A stretch of 38,696 nt of DNA from Bacteroidaceae bacterium (GCA_017468985.1 JAFUHF010000053.1:1-38696); one strand, 5' to 3'. Positions 1 to 10,341 are shown, numbered from the stretch's first letter. Notes: generated by a model from the sequence alone, not told the origin. Translations and numbers: made by a program.

Positions 1-812
1 CGAATCTCAACATCCTGAAAGTCGGGACATCAGCAGGTGGCGCGAAACCAAAGGCCATCATTGCCTATAAGGAAGAAACAGGAGAAGTTCACTCCGGACA
101 AGTTCCGTCACCAGAAGGTTTTAGCTACTGGATACTGAAGTTCGATGGCGGCGCATACAGCGAACATCATGAGATAACCGAAAATCCGCGAGGCATCGGA
201 AACATTGAGTATGCTTACCATAAGATGGCGACTGCCTGCGGTATTAAGATGTCAGAATGCCGCTTATTGTCAGAAGGTGATTGCCACCACTTCATGACAC
301 GTCGGTTCGACCGCACGGCAGCCGGCGAAAAGATTCACATGCAGACGGCAGCCGGCATGGCCCATCTTGACAGAGACGTGCGCCACTCTTACGAGGAGAT
401 GTTTGGCATATTGCGTCGGTTAGGGCCACACTACAAGGACTTTGAGCAACTTTATCGCAGGATGGTGTTCAACGTCATTTCACGCAACCACGACGACCAT
501 ACCAAAAACTTCTCCTTCTTGATGGATAAGACCGGCCTATGGTCGTTTGCTCCTGCTTATGACCTTTGCTTCTCCTACAATCCTGCCGGACGATGGACAA
601 GTCGTCATCAACTTTCACTGAACGGCAAGGCCGAAGACTTCACTCGCGAGGATTTGCTGGCCGTTGCACAGAATGTCGGCTTACGCGATGCCAACCACAT
701 TATAGAGGAGATTCGTGCATCCGTGGCCGACTGGCCCGATGTGGCAAAGGATTGTGGTGTACGGAAAGAGCACATGGAGGTCATCGGAAAGACACTCCTT
801 GTGGAAATATAG
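1..812 (+). CDS. HipA-family serine/threonine kinase, 3' part
   Basis: This is the C-terminal 269 or so residues of a HipA-like kinase, the toxin half of HipBA-type toxin-antitoxin systems; E. coli HipA phosphorylates glutamyl-tRNA synthetase. The frame is open from base 3 to the stop at 810-812, so the gene continues to the left and the ATG at 225 is internal. The glycine-rich VGTSAGGAKPKA segment near the left edge is the ATP-binding loop region. NHDDHTKNFSF carries the catalytic Asp and Asn, and APAYDL carries the metal-binding Asp. The N-terminal part and any HipB antitoxin lie outside the window, so it cannot be seen whether this is a full-length HipA or the split short form found in some Bacteroidetes. 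The target is unknown. Confidence 0.9.
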   Translation, partial: NLNILKVGTSAGGAKPKAIIAYKEETGEVHSGQVPSPEGFSYWILKFDGGAYSEHHEITENPRGIGNIEYAYHKMATACGIKMSECRLLSEGDCHHFMTRRFDRTAAGEKIHMQTAAGMAHLDRDVRHSYEEMFGILRRLGPHYKDFEQLYRRMVFNVISRNHDDHTKNFSFLMDKTGLWSFAPAYDLCFSYNPAGRWTSRHQLSLNGKAEDFTREDLLAVAQNVGLRDANHIIEEIRASVADWPDVAKDCGVRKEHMEVIGKTLLVEI

Positions 813-819
813 ACCAACG

Positions 820-839
820 ACAGCCTTCAAAATGGCTGT
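820..839 (+). terminator. Weak hairpin after hipA
   Basis: ACAGCC and GGCTGT form a 6-bp stem with an 8-nt loop just after the kinase stop codon. No T run follows, so termination here is only possible. The rest of the 245-nt gap up to ahcY shows no gene. Confidence 0.3.
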
Positions 840-1022
840 AATTGGGGCAAGAATTTTCACCATCAAACCATTTCAATCGGTGCTTCTGCGGTAAAATCAC
901 CAAAACGACCACGACGCTCTAAAGCACCACGAATGCTCCGGGAGTCTTATACTTCTTCATCACGCCAAAAAAGATGATGGAGGAAAATATGGAAACATCT
1001 CTCCGTTTCCAACCGAAAAATG

Positions 1023-1030
1023 TAACTTTG
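1023..1030 (+). promoter_or_regulatory. Bacteroidetes -7 element upstream of ahcY
   Basis: TAACTTTG matches the Bacteroidetes -7 consensus TAnnTTTG and lies 28 nt before the ahcY ATG. No clear TTG is seen at -33. Instead a small inverted repeat, GGAAAC at 991-996 and GTTTCC at 1005-1010, covers that region and could be an operator. Confidence 0.55.
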
Positions 1031-1057
1031 CAGTTCAATTGATAATCTAAAAACAAG

Positions 1058-2479
1058 ATGATCACGACAGAACTTTTCAGCACATTGCCCTACAAAGTGG
1101 CAGACATAAACCTTGCCGAGTTCGGAAGGCAGGAAATTCGAATTGCCGAACACGAAATGCCTGGCCTGATGGCCTTACGCGAAAAATACAGCGCCTCTCA
1201 ACCCCTGAAGAGAGCACGCATCATGGGCAGCCTCCACATGACCATACAGACAGCAGTGCTGATACGCACCCTCGTAGCTTTAGGAGCGGAGGTGAGATGG
1301 AGTTCCTGCAACATCTATTCCACTCAGGACCATGCCGCCGCTGCCATTGCCGCACAGGGCATTCCCGTATTTGCCTGGAAGGGAGAAACTCAGAAAGAAT
1401 ACTGGTGGTGTGCCTTGCAGGCCATGAACTTCCCTGACGGAGGGTTGCCCAACATGATTGTTGACGATGGCGGTGACGCTACGCTCATGATACACTTAGG
1501 AGCAAAAGCCGAGCAAGACAGTACCATACTGGACACCCCGAACGGCAGTGACGACGAAGCTGCACTGAAAGCCCTGCTGGGGCAAGTGCTCGCAGCCCAG
1601 CCCACACGCTGGCAGCAAACCGCCGCATGCATGAAAGGCGTAAGCGAAGAAACGACCACGGGAGTACACCGGCTCTACAACATGCAGCAACGTGGAGAGT
1701 TGCTATTTCCAGCCTTCAACGTGAATGACTCGGTAACGAAATCCAAGTTCGACAATCTGTACGGCTGTCGTGAATCGCTGGCCGACGGCATTAAGCGTGC
1801 CACGGACATAATGATTGCCGGTAAGATATGCGTAGTGTGCGGCTATGGCGACGTAGGCAAGGGTTGCGCCCAAAGCCTGCGCAGTAGTGGAGCACGCGTA
1901 TTGGTGACCGAAGTGGATCCCATCTGCGCCCTGCAAGCTGCTATGGAAGGATTCGAGGTGGTGACCATGGACGAAGCAGCACCGCGTGGAAACATTTTCG
2001 TTACAGCTACGGGCAACATTGACGTCATCACCTTAGAGCACATGCAGCAAATGCCCGACGAAGCCATCGTTTGCAACATCGGTCACTTTGACGGTGAAAT
2101 ACAGGTAGAACGCTTGCACAAGCAAACCGACGTGATACGTACCAACATCAAGCCGCAGGTGGACAGCTACCTCTTCCCCGACGGCCACCACATCACCGTA
2201 CTGGCCGACGGCCGATTGGTCAACTTAGGTTGCGCCACGGGACATCCCAGCTTCGTAATGAGCAATTCGTTTACCAACCAAACGCTGGCACAGATAGAAC
2301 TCTTCACCAACCACTATGAAGTAGGAGTCTACACCCTGCCCAAACGCCTTGACGAAGAAGTGGCACGCCTCCACTTAGGAAGCGTGGGCGCCCACCTTAC
2401 CCAACTGACGCAAGCTCAAGCCGACTACATTGGTGTAAGCCCTGACGGACCATTCAAGGCAGAATACTACAGATATTAA
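1058..2479 (+). CDS. ahcY: Adenosylhomocysteinase
   Basis: This 473-residue cytosolic enzyme splits S-adenosylhomocysteine into adenosine and homocysteine, removing the inhibitory product of SAM-dependent methylation. The length is usual for the bacterial family. [20 protein letters not shown] contains the conserved active-site and NAD-contact stretch, GYGDVGKG is the NAD-binding Rossmann loop, and the C-terminus ends in KAEYYRY as is typical. The ATG lies a normal distance after a TAACTTTG promoter element. It heads a same-strand run: the YfhO-like gene starts 4 nt after its stop and hisS follows. MetK, which makes SAM, is encoded at the other end of the window. No SAH-type aptamer was recognised in the leader. 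Confidence 0.97.
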   Translation: MITTELFSTLPYKVADINLAEFGRQEIRIAEHEMPGLMALREKYSASQPLKRARIMGSLHMTIQTAVLIRTLVALGAEVRWSSCNIYSTQDHAAAAIAAQGIPVFAWKGETQKEYWWCALQAMNFPDGGLPNMIVDDGGDATLMIHLGAKAEQDSTILDTPNGSDDEAALKALLGQVLAAQPTRWQQTAACMKGVSEETTTGVHRLYNMQQRGELLFPAFNVNDSVTKSKFDNLYGCRESLADGIKRATDIMIAGKICVVCGYGDVGKGCAQSLRSSGARVLVTEVDPICALQAAMEGFEVVTMDEAAPRGNIFVTATGNIDVITLEHMQQMPDEAIVCNIGHFDGEIQVERLHKQTDVIRTNIKPQVDSYLFPDGHHITVLADGRLVNLGCATGHPSFVMSNSFTNQTLAQIELFTNHYEVGVYTLPKRLDEEVARLHLGSVGAHLTQLTQAQADYIGVSPDGPFKAEYYRY

Positions 2480-2483
2480 CCTC

Positions 2484-4976
2484 ATGAAAGCATTCTATCA
2501 GAAGATATGGTGCGATGCAACGGCCATATTGTTTTTCCTCGCCCTGTCATTAGCCTACTTCTTTGTTCCCGTCACTCAGGGCATGGTATTGTCGGGCAGC
2601 GACAATTCTGCAGGAATAGGATTAGGCCAGGAAATTGCACGACATCAGGAAGCCACGGGCGAAATCACCCGATGGACCAACGCCATATTCGGCGGTATGC
2701 CCACGTTCCAGATTGCCCCTAACTACCATTCGCGCTCCATGCTCAGCCTGCTCAGGCAGATCTATGAACTGGGGCTGGGTGGTGCATTGATGTATGTATT
2801 TATCCTGCTGTTAGGATTCTACATCTTCATGCGAGTGCTGAAATACAAGTCCTGGCTTTCGGCCTTGGGAGCCATAGCGTGGGCCTTCTCGTCCTACTTC
2901 TTCATCATCATTGGAGCCGGACACATCTGGAAGGTGCTCACCTTAGCCTTCATACCGCCTACGATTGCTGGATTGGTGTTGTGCTACAGAGGAAAATACC
3001 TCTGGGGAGGAGCCGTCACCGCTTTGTTCTTCTCTTTCCAGATCTTGTCCAACCATCTGCAGATGACTTACTACTTCGGATTTGTCATGCTGTTCATGAT
3101 CGTGGCCTATTTCGTTCAAGCCTTAAAGCAACACACACTGGCGGCTTTTTGGAAATCTACAGCGGCTTTTGCAGTAGCCCTGCTGATTGGACTCTTCACG
3201 AACCTGCCCAGCCTGTATCATACCTATGAATACAGCAAGGAGACCATGCGTGGGACGGCTTCCATTGAGTCGGCCTCAAACGGGCAGAAAAGCGGACTGT
3301 CGAAAGAATACATCACCCAATGGAGCTACGGCATAGGCGAGACATGGACCCTGCTGGTGCCTAATGCCAAGGGCGGTGCATCCATTCCGCTTGCCATGAA
3401 CGAAAAAGCCATGGAAAAGGCCGATCCACAACTCTCACAGCTCTATCGCCAGATTGGTCAGTATTGGGGAGAACAACCCGGCACGTCGGGCCCGGTATAT
3501 GTAGGCGCATTTATTCTGCTGCTGTTCATACTAGGCTGCTTCGTTGTGAAAGGTCCCATGAAGTGGGCCTTGATAGCAGCAACGCTGTTCAGCATCCTGC
3601 TTTCGTGGGGACATAACTTACCCGGACTCACCAACTTCTTCATTGACCACGTGCCGATGTACAACAAATTCCGCACGGTGGCCTCCATACTAGTCATTGC
3701 AGAGTTCACCATTCCTCTGCTTGCCATGATGGCATTGGCAAAAATCATTGAGCAACCCGAGCTCATCAGGAAGGACCCTAAACCACTTTACGCCAGCTTC
3801 ATCCTGACGGGCGGCTTCGCCTTGCTCTTTGCCTTGTTTCCCACACTGTTTTTCCCTCACTACGTATCAAGCAGCGAAACGGAGCAATTGAATCGCGCTT
3901 TTGCCGACAGCCCACAGGTCGCACAAACCATCATCAGCAACCTCTCGGCCATACGCCGTTACATCTTTGTGAGCGATGCCTGGCGCAGCTTCTTCATCAT
4001 CCTCATCGGGTTCCTCATGCTGCTGGCCTTCAAATACAAGAAGCTGAAAGCCTCGGCTCTCACCATAGGGCTCATTGCGCTGTGCCTCATTGACATGTAT
4101 ACCATCAACAAGCGCTACCTGAACGACCACAACTTCGTAGAAGAACATCTCACCGAGCAGGGCTTCCAGAAAACGCCTGCCGATGAATACATTCTGCAAG
4201 ACGAGCACTTGGACTATCGCGTACTGAACTTCACTAAAAGCACTTTCAACGAAAACGAAACGGCCTACTACCACAAGAGCATTGGCGGTTATCATCCGGC
4301 TAAGCTGGGCCGCTATCAGGACCTCATTAGCCACGACATTGCTCCGGAAATGCAACGACTGTCGCAAGCCTTGCAGCAATCGTTAGGCGATCCTGCCGCC
4401 ATTGATTTCAGCCAGATCTGCCCCGTCATTAACATGCTCAACACGCGCTACTTCATATTTGGCACCGACGCGCGACAAGTGGTTTACAATCCCGATGCAC
4501 AAGACAACGCATGGTTTGTAGGCCAAGTACAGTTCGTTCCATCAGCAGGCGAAGAACTCAAACAGCTGAGCCACTCTGACCTCAAGAAGGAGGCCATAGC
4601 CCAGCAGCAGTTCCAACCCTTGCTTTCGGGCAATACGGCCGGTGCCGATTCACTGGGCACCATTACTTTAACCCAATATGCTCCTAATGAGCTACACTAC
4701 GACGCCACATCGCCAGCAGGCGGAGTGGTGGTATTTTCAGAAATTTATTACCCGGGATGGAAAGCCACCATTGACGGTCAGCCGTTGGAATTGGCATGCG
4801 CCAATTACGTGCTCCGCGCCGCCTATGTTCCTGCAGGACAACACAAAATCGTGATGGAATTCCGTCCTGCCAGCGTTAAAGTGACCGAAACCATTGCCTT
4901 CATTGCACTGTTCCTGCTCATCATAGGCTTTGCAGGTGCTTTCTATCTGTCATTCATCAAAACCAAGAAGCAATAA
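2484..4976 (+). CDS. YfhO-family integral membrane protein
   Basis: An 830-residue polytopic membrane protein of the YfhO type common in Bacteroidetes. The first segment spans about residues 13-35. Many hydrophobic helices follow up to about residue 530 (for example ALMYVFILLLGFYIFM and ALLIGLFTNLPSL). A soluble stretch of about 240 residues comes next, then a final helix near 800-822 and a lysine-rich tail. In Firmicutes, YfhO is associated with lipoteichoic acid glycosylation and the fold resembles GT-C glycosyltransferases. By analogy this may transfer sugar from a lipid carrier outside the membrane, but donor and acceptor cannot be read from the sequence. It sits 4 nt after ahcY and 6 nt before hisS, so it is probably co-transcribed without an obvious functional link. 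Confidence 0.85.
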   Translation: MKAFYQKIWCDATAILFFLALSLAYFFVPVTQGMVLSGSDNSAGIGLGQEIARHQEATGEITRWTNAIFGGMPTFQIAPNYHSRSMLSLLRQIYELGLGGALMYVFILLLGFYIFMRVLKYKSWLSALGAIAWAFSSYFFIIIGAGHIWKVLTLAFIPPTIAGLVLCYRGKYLWGGAVTALFFSFQILSNHLQMTYYFGFVMLFMIVAYFVQALKQHTLAAFWKSTAAFAVALLIGLFTNLPSLYHTYEYSKETMRGTASIESASNGQKSGLSKEYITQWSYGIGETWTLLVPNAKGGASIPLAMNEKAMEKADPQLSQLYRQIGQYWGEQPGTSGPVYVGAFILLLFILGCFVVKGPMKWALIAATLFSILLSWGHNLPGLTNFFIDHVPMYNKFRTVASILVIAEFTIPLLAMMALAKIIEQPELIRKDPKPLYASFILTGGFALLFALFPTLFFPHYVSSSETEQLNRAFADSPQVAQTIISNLSAIRRYIFVSDAWRSFFIILIGFLMLLAFKYKKLKASALTIGLIALCLIDMYTINKRYLNDHNFVEEHLTEQGFQKTPADEYILQDEHLDYRVLNFTKSTFNENETAYYHKSIGGYHPAKLGRYQDLISHDIAPEMQRLSQALQQSLGDPAAIDFSQICPVINMLNTRYFIFGTDARQVVYNPDAQDNAWFVGQVQFVPSAGEELKQLSHSDLKKEAIAQQQFQPLLSGNTAGADSLGTITLTQYAPNELHYDATSPAGGVVVFSEIYYPGWKATIDGQPLELACANYVLRAAYVPAGQHKIVMEFRPASVKVTETIAFIALFLLIIGFAGAFYLSFIKTKKQ

Positions 4977-4982
4977 CACAAC

Positions 4983-6344
4983 ATGTCAAAACCCAGCATA
5001 CCCAAAGGCACGCGCGACTTCTCTCCCACGGAGATGGCCAAGCGTAACTATATCTTCAACACCATTCGCGAGGTCTATGCACTCTATGGCTTCCGGCAAA
5101 TTGAAACTCCTGCCATGGAACAGCTTTCCACCCTGATGGGGAAATATGGCGAAGAAGGAGACAAACTGCTATTCAAGATTCTCAACTCCGGCGACTTCAA
5201 GCAAGCCGTCAGCGCTGAAGAATGGAACGAAAAGCCAGTCACGAAGTTGGCTCCACGGCTGTGCGAGAAAGGACTGCGCTATGACCTCACCGTACCCTTT
5301 GCACGATACGTGGTTCAGCACAGAGAAGAACTTCAGATGCCTTTCAAGCGTTACCAGATTCAGCCCGTATGGCGCGCCGATCGTCCACAAAAGGGTCGCT
5401 ACCGCGAGTTCTACCAATGCGACGCTGACATTGTAGGGTCCAACTCCCTGCTCAACGAAGTGGAACTCATGCAGATTGTTGACATGGTATTTCACCGCTT
5501 CGGCATTCGCGTTTGCATCAAGATCAACAATCGTAAGATCCTAACGGGAATTGCTGAATACATCGGCTATCCCGAAAAAATCATTGACATCACTACAGCC
5601 ATTGACAAGCTGGACAAGATAGGCATCGACAATGTTCGCGCCGAACTGTCAGCTTCGGGACTAGACGATGAGGCCATTGAGAAATTACAGCCCATCTTCA
5701 ACATTCAAGGCAGCAACGAAGAGCGACTGAACACCATTCGCGAGATGCTGAGCAACAGTACTACAGGACTGAAGGGCATTGAAGAATGTGAATACGTGCT
5801 TCAACAGTTGGCAGCCTCGCAACTAAAGAACACCATAGAGTTTGACCTTACGCTGGCACGCGGACTAAACTACTATACCGGCTGTATTTTCGAGGTGAAA
5901 GCCTTGGACGTAGCTATTGGCTCCATCACCGGCGGTGGTCGCTACGACAATCTGACCGGCATCTTCGGAATGCCAGGCCTGAGCGGCGTAGGCATCTCCT
6001 TCGGTGCGGATCGCATCTTTGACGTGCTCAATCAGCTGGATCTCTATCCTCGCGAAACGACGTCAGGCGTGCAACTGTTGTTTATCAACTTTGGGGCAAA
6101 CGAAGCAGCCCATTGTCTGCAATTGGCACAGAAAGCGCGTGAGGCCAGCATCAGGACAGAAGTCTATCCCGACAGCGTAAAGATGAAGAAGCAGATGAGC
6201 TATGCCAATGCCATAGGTGCCGAATACGTAGCCCTTGTAGGCGAGAATGAAATCCAGACGGGCACCGTCAGTCTGAAAAACATGCTCACCGGGGAACAAT
6301 CGAGTGTAACCATTGACGAACTGATCCACACCATTGCCCCATAA
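4983..6344 (+). CDS. hisS: Histidyl-tRNA synthetase
   Basis: A 453-residue class II aminoacyl-tRNA synthetase that charges tRNA-His. The N-terminus ([13 protein letters not shown]) is the classic HisRS start. [19 protein letters not shown] holds class II motif 2 with its ATP-binding arginine. [15 protein letters not shown] is the HisRS-specific histidine-recognition motif, and GGGRYDNL with GISFGADRI gives the motif 3 region. A C-terminal anticodon-binding domain (about residues 355-453) completes it. The ATG is 6 nt after the preceding stop, which indicates an operon with ahcY and the YfhO-like gene. The GH43 gene begins one base after its stop. Confidence 0.97.
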   Translation: MSKPSIPKGTRDFSPTEMAKRNYIFNTIREVYALYGFRQIETPAMEQLSTLMGKYGEEGDKLLFKILNSGDFKQAVSAEEWNEKPVTKLAPRLCEKGLRYDLTVPFARYVVQHREELQMPFKRYQIQPVWRADRPQKGRYREFYQCDADIVGSNSLLNEVELMQIVDMVFHRFGIRVCIKINNRKILTGIAEYIGYPEKIIDITTAIDKLDKIGIDNVRAELSASGLDDEAIEKLQPIFNIQGSNEERLNTIREMLSNSTTGLKGIEECEYVLQQLAASQLKNTIEFDLTLARGLNYYTGCIFEVKALDVAIGSITGGGRYDNLTGIFGMPGLSGVGISFGADRIFDVLNQLDLYPRETTSGVQLLFINFGANEAAHCLQLAQKAREASIRTEVYPDSVKMKKQMSYANAIGAEYVALVGENEIQTGTVSLKNMLTGEQSSVTIDELIHTIAP

Positions 6345-6345
6345 C

Positions 6346-7326
6346 ATGTCACGGAAAATCCCTTTCCTTCTACTCTTGGCCCTGACGTGGACCACATATG
6401 GTCCTGCCTTTGGAAAAATCTATAAGACCTCCGAAATCTATTGTCGCGATCCGTTCATCTACGTTGACCGCGCTCATCAGTGCTACTATCTGATGCCCTC
6501 GGCCGGAGCTTCGCCCGAGGGCCGGCTGGCCATTTATCGCAGCACAGACTTGCAGCAATGGGAGATGATAGGACGAGCTGTAAAGGAAACCGGTATTTGG
6601 CAAGGTGCTGCAGATTGGTGGGCTCCTGATACCTATGAATGGAAAGGGAAGTATTACGTGTTTGTCACGGTGAGCAAATCCAACGAAAAGCGCGGCACCA
6701 TGATTTTCCGGTCAGACAATGGCGTAACCGGCGATTATCTTCCCGTTCGCCAAGACGTACTCACCATCACCCCACGCCACCTGCAAAGTCTGGACGGAGC
6801 CCTTTATGTAGACCAAAAAGGACGGCCGTGGATGCTCTACTGCCATGAGTGGCTGGAATGTTATGACGGAGAAGTGATGGCTCAGCGCCTGAAGAAAGAC
6901 TTGTCGGGCACTATCGGAAAGCCTATCAAGCTATTCTCGGCCAGTGAAGCCCCGTGGTGCATGCCCATAGAGAAACGAGATGGCCATGACTGCTACGTAA
7001 CCGATGCTCCTTATATTATTCGCGATGAACAAACGGGACACCTCATCATGCTGTGGTCTTCCTTTGCACGAGTTGGCGAAAAGAATAAATACGTCTTTGC
7101 GCAAGCCATTTCCGCCTCCGGAAGACTTGAAGGACCGTGGGTTCAAGACTTCCGACCCTTGAACGTTGACGACGGAGGGCACACCATGTTGTTCCGAGAC
7201 CTAAACGGCGAGTGGCGCGTGTCCTATCACTCGCCCAACAGCGTAATTTCGTCCACCATACGCCCCACCCTGACCATCGGACGCGTAAAAATAGAAAACG
7301 GACGAATTTCAGCCTTCGAAAAATAA
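6346..7326 (+). CDS. Secreted glycoside hydrolase family 43-like protein
   Basis: A 326-residue five-bladed beta-propeller enzyme of the GH43 type, probably exported to cleave arabinose- or xylose-containing side chains; the substrate is not readable. The start is placed at the ATG one base after the hisS stop. It gives a clean signal peptide (MSRKIPFLLLLALTW, cleavage near GPAFG). YCRDPFIY supplies the catalytic-base Asp and SLDGALYVD the second conserved Asp. TDAPYIIR stands where many family members have a TEGP-type acid motif, and DGGHTMLF holds the conserved metal-site His. The Asp at the acid position is either a subfamily feature or a sign of altered activity. It closes the ahcY-hisS run and is followed by a terminator hairpin. 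Confidence 0.85.
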   Translation: MSRKIPFLLLLALTWTTYGPAFGKIYKTSEIYCRDPFIYVDRAHQCYYLMPSAGASPEGRLAIYRSTDLQQWEMIGRAVKETGIWQGAADWWAPDTYEWKGKYYVFVTVSKSNEKRGTMIFRSDNGVTGDYLPVRQDVLTITPRHLQSLDGALYVDQKGRPWMLYCHEWLECYDGEVMAQRLKKDLSGTIGKPIKLFSASEAPWCMPIEKRDGHDCYVTDAPYIIRDEQTGHLIMLWSSFARVGEKNKYVFAQAISASGRLEGPWVQDFRPLNVDDGGHTMLFRDLNGEWRVSYHSPNSVISSTIRPTLTIGRVKIENGRISAFEK

Positions 7327-7343
7327 AAAGGTGTCTCCTTTTT
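7325..7343 (+). terminator. Terminator after the GH43 gene
   Basis: AAAAAGG and CCTTTTT form a 7-bp stem around a 5-nt loop, overlapping the GH43 stop and ending in a T run. This fits an intrinsic terminator closing the ahcY-YfhO-hisS-GH43 run. Confidence 0.55.
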
Positions 7344-7397
7344 CCCAGAAATCGCAGAAAAGTCCTTCATCATAGTATCAATTATTGGGATTTTTAA

Positions 7398-7405
7398 TAT
7401 TTTTG
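7398..7405 (+). promoter_or_regulatory. -7 promoter element for the DUF4488-like gene
   Basis: TATTTTTG matches TAnnTTTG and lies 59 nt before the ATG at 7465. No convincing -33 TTG is at the right distance, so the call rests on the -7 box and its position after a terminator. Confidence 0.45.
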
Positions 7406-7464
7406 CGTGTGAATATCATCCACATATATCAATATTATTCACCCTGATAACTATAAACTTACCC

Positions 7465-8067
7465 ATGAAAAAAGCATTATTCAGTTTGATTGTCATGCTC
7501 TCCGCATGCATCATGCCCCTTTCGGCACAGGAAAATCAGGAAAAAAGCATCAACGGTTCCTGGCAAAGATGCTTATTACAAAAAGGCGACAGCGGCCAGT
7601 TGGAAATCCGCTTCCTGCCCATTCTGAAAGTCATCTCGGAAGGACAATTCACCGACATCGTGACCCGTCCTTCCGGCAATGGCTTCGGCATAGCCGCCCA
7701 AGGCACTTTTACGCAGGCAGACTCTACGATTACCCTCAAGCAGGGCGACCAAACGCTCACCCAAACCTTCCACTTGCAAGGTCCGCAATGGATGGTAATC
7801 GATCAGAAAAAGGACGACACCGTAGAACACACCATCTGGATGCGCTTAGGCACAATGCCCAACAGCGAAAAAATCATTGAACGGCTGGTTAAGGGAGACG
7901 ATCCGTCACAAAAAGGTCCACAAATGAGAGGCCGCATGGGCGACGCCTCCGGCCAGAGACCAGCCATGGGACGTCGCGGCGGCAACCGACAGCGCGGCCA
8001 ATTTCAGAACAACAATCAGCAGCAAATCAACAGCAACGTAGACAATAGTTGGATGAATGAAGACTAA
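7465..8067 (+). CDS. Exported DUF4488-like (lipocalin-like) protein
   Basis: A 200-residue protein with a clear signal peptide (MKKALFSLIVMLSACIMPLSAQ, cleaved near residue 21). The mature part begins INGSWQRCLLQ. It then runs as alternating strands (PILKVISEGQFTDIV, GTFTQADSTITL, HTIWMRLG), resembling the small beta-barrel DUF4488 family of Bacteroidetes; this assignment is from memory of the family pattern. The last 50 residues are low-complexity, rich in Gly, Arg, Gln and Asn (GRRGGNRQRGQ, then NNNQQQ), and probably disordered. RNase R starts 33 nt downstream, so the two may be co-transcribed, with no functional link visible. The function is unknown. Confidence 0.65.
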   Translation: MKKALFSLIVMLSACIMPLSAQENQEKSINGSWQRCLLQKGDSGQLEIRFLPILKVISEGQFTDIVTRPSGNGFGIAAQGTFTQADSTITLKQGDQTLTQTFHLQGPQWMVIDQKKDDTVEHTIWMRLGTMPNSEKIIERLVKGDDPSQKGPQMRGRMGDASGQRPAMGRRGGNRQRGQFQNNNQQQINSNVDNSWMNED

Positions 8068-8100
8068 ACATCCGACCCATCACACACTCACCCACTCATT

Positions 8101-10341
8101 ATGGCCACGTCCTACAACACCACCAATCGCAAGACCAAAAGGCAATTGCTCCACTTGCTCATTGACCTGTTCGAAAGCCATCCGCAGGAAGAATTCAGCC
8201 TAACCGACATTTGCAAGCTTCTAAAACTGAAGACCCATCCTGCAAAGTTGCTCTGCACCGATCTGCTCGTCGACTTAGTGGCCGACGACCTCATCAGTGC
8301 CACCCATCGGCATACCTATAAGCTCACCACACGCAATCAGGTGATGGAAGGCACCTTCCAACGCAACCGAAACGGACGCAACTCCTTCCTCCCCGATGGA
8401 GAAGAGAAAAGCATCTTGGTTATGGAACGCAATTCGCATCATGCCATGCATGACGACCGCGTGAAAGCCACGCTGCTGGCACGCAGGCGTAATCATACAC
8501 GCGAGGCAGAGGTGATAGAAATCGTAAAACGGGCAAAGGACACCTTTGTGGGACAGCTCAAGGTGGATCGCAACTATGCCTTCCTCATCACGAACGACCA
8601 CACCCTGCCTGCTGACATCTTTATTCCTAAGGGTTATCTCAAAAAGGGAAAAACGGGCGACAAGGCCATTGTTCAGATTGTTTCATGGACCGATGATCAG
8701 AAGAACCCCGTGGGCAAGGTGATTGACATATTGGGGGCAACGGGAAACAACGACGCCGAGATGCATGCCATTCTGGCTGAATATGGCCTGCCCTACTCTT
8801 ATCCCAAGCAAGTGGAGCAGGCAGCGGAGAAGATCAGCGATGTCATTACGGATGAAGAAGTGGCACGACGTGAGGATTTTCGCAACGTAACGACCTTTAC
8901 CATTGACCCTCACGATGCCAAGGACTTCGACGATGCCCTGTCGCTTCGTAAATTGCAGGATGGACTATGGGAAGTGGGCGTACACATAGCCGACGTTACC
9001 CATTATCTGAAAGAAGGCGGCATCATTGACAAGGAAGGGTTCAACCGCGCCACGAGTGTTTACCTTGTGGACCGCACCATTCCCATGCTTCCGGAGCGAC
9101 TCTGCAATTATCTGTGTTCACTGCGCCCCGATGAAGACAAACTCACCTATAGCGTCATATTCAACATAACCGATAAGGGAGAAATCAAAGCCTCACGCAT
9201 CTGCCGCACCGTGATTCGAAGCAACCGCCGCTTTGCCTATGAAGAAGCCCAATATCTCTTGGAACAGAATGGCGAAGCCTCGCCCGAAGACCTTCTGCAA
9301 CCAGGGGAGCATCCGCAAACCATCCACACTGACAAGCAACATCCCGTAGGCGAATATGCCGCCGAAATCATCACGCTAAACAGATTGGCCAAGATCTTCA
9401 GAGCAGAGCGATTCAAGCAAGGCGGCATTGGTTTCGATACACCGGAAATCAAATTCGAAATTGACGAGAAGGGCCATCCTGTGAGCACCTATTTCAAGAT
9501 TGCCAAGGATGCCAACAAACTGATTGAAGAATTCATGCTTCTTGCCAACAAGGCCGTAGCCGAAAAGATTGGCAAAGTGGCCAAGGGCCAGAAGTCGCGC
9601 ACCTTCGTATATCGCATTCATGACGTTCCCGATACTGAGAAACTCGAACGTCTCTCGGCCTTCGTAGCCAAGTTTGGCTACCGACTGAAAACGGAAGGTT
9701 CAAAAGATGACATCAACCGTGGGCTGAACAAGCTGCTGGCCGATTCACAAAACAAGCCCGAGCAGGAACTCGTGCGCCAGGTAGCCCTGCGCGCCATGAT
9801 GAAGGCCCGTTACTCCACTCACAACATAGGCCACTACGGACTGATGTTTCGTCACTACACACATTTCACCTCACCCATACGCCGCTATCCGGACCAGATG
9901 GTACATCGGCTGCTAACCCGATACTTAGAGGGTGGCCGCAGTGTCAGCCAGGACAAGTATGAAGAACTCTGCGAGCATTGCAACGAAATGGAAGTCATCG
10001 CCGCAACGGCCGAAAGAGCCAGCATCAAATACAAGCAAGTGGAATTCATGGCCGACCGACTGGGTCAGGTATTCGAGGGTAAAATCAGCGGAGTGAATGA
10101 ATTTGGCATCTACGTAGAGCTGGACGCCAACCATTGTGAAGGCATGGTGCCTATTCACCACCTGGATGGCGACTACTACGAATTCGACGAGCAGAACTAT
10201 TGCCTCGTAGGTCGCAGGTTCCACCGTCGCTATCAGCTGGGCGACCGGCTCAGCATCAAGGTAGCCGATGCCAACATAGAACGCCGTCAGCTCAATTTTG
10301 AGTTGGCCGACACTCCCCAGACAGACAAACATCACGCATGA
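8101..10341 (+). CDS. rnr: Ribonuclease R
   Basis: A 746-residue 3'-5' exoribonuclease of the RNase II/RNB family that degrades structured RNA. Domains in order: an N-terminal winged-helix region (about 10-85), two cold-shock RNA-binding domains (about 90-245), the RNB catalytic domain (about 260-600) and a C-terminal S1 domain (about 650-735, beginning FEGKISGVNEFGIYVEL). The catalytic metal ligands sit in TIDPHDAKDFDDAL at residues 267-280. FTSPIRRYPDQMVHRLL is the conserved RNB end motif. Length is usual for the Bacteroidetes enzyme. The stop codon overlaps the next ATG in ATGA, indicating translational coupling to the metallo-beta-lactamase-fold gene. Confidence 0.96.
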   Translation: MATSYNTTNRKTKRQLLHLLIDLFESHPQEEFSLTDICKLLKLKTHPAKLLCTDLLVDLVADDLISATHRHTYKLTTRNQVMEGTFQRNRNGRNSFLPDGEEKSILVMERNSHHAMHDDRVKATLLARRRNHTREAEVIEIVKRAKDTFVGQLKVDRNYAFLITNDHTLPADIFIPKGYLKKGKTGDKAIVQIVSWTDDQKNPVGKVIDILGATGNNDAEMHAILAEYGLPYSYPKQVEQAAEKISDVITDEEVARREDFRNVTTFTIDPHDAKDFDDALSLRKLQDGLWEVGVHIADVTHYLKEGGIIDKEGFNRATSVYLVDRTIPMLPERLCNYLCSLRPDEDKLTYSVIFNITDKGEIKASRICRTVIRSNRRFAYEEAQYLLEQNGEASPEDLLQPGEHPQTIHTDKQHPVGEYAAEIITLNRLAKIFRAERFKQGGIGFDTPEIKFEIDEKGHPVSTYFKIAKDANKLIEEFMLLANKAVAEKIGKVAKGQKSRTFVYRIHDVPDTEKLERLSAFVAKFGYRLKTEGSKDDINRGLNKLLADSQNKPEQELVRQVALRAMMKARYSTHNIGHYGLMFRHYTHFTSPIRRYPDQMVHRLLTRYLEGGRSVSQDKYEELCEHCNEMEVIAATAERASIKYKQVEFMADRLGQVFEGKISGVNEFGIYVELDANHCEGMVPIHHLDGDYYEFDEQNYCLVGRRFHRRYQLGDRLSIKVADANIERRQLNFELADTPQTDKHHA

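Noticed and set aside
225-812. HipA-like gene starting at the ATG at 225
   Set aside because: The frame is open to the window edge and the upstream codons contain the conserved ATP-loop motif, so the ATG is internal.
813-1057. SAH or SAM riboswitch before ahcY
   Set aside because: No conserved aptamer pattern was found, and the leader after the promoter box is under 30 nt.
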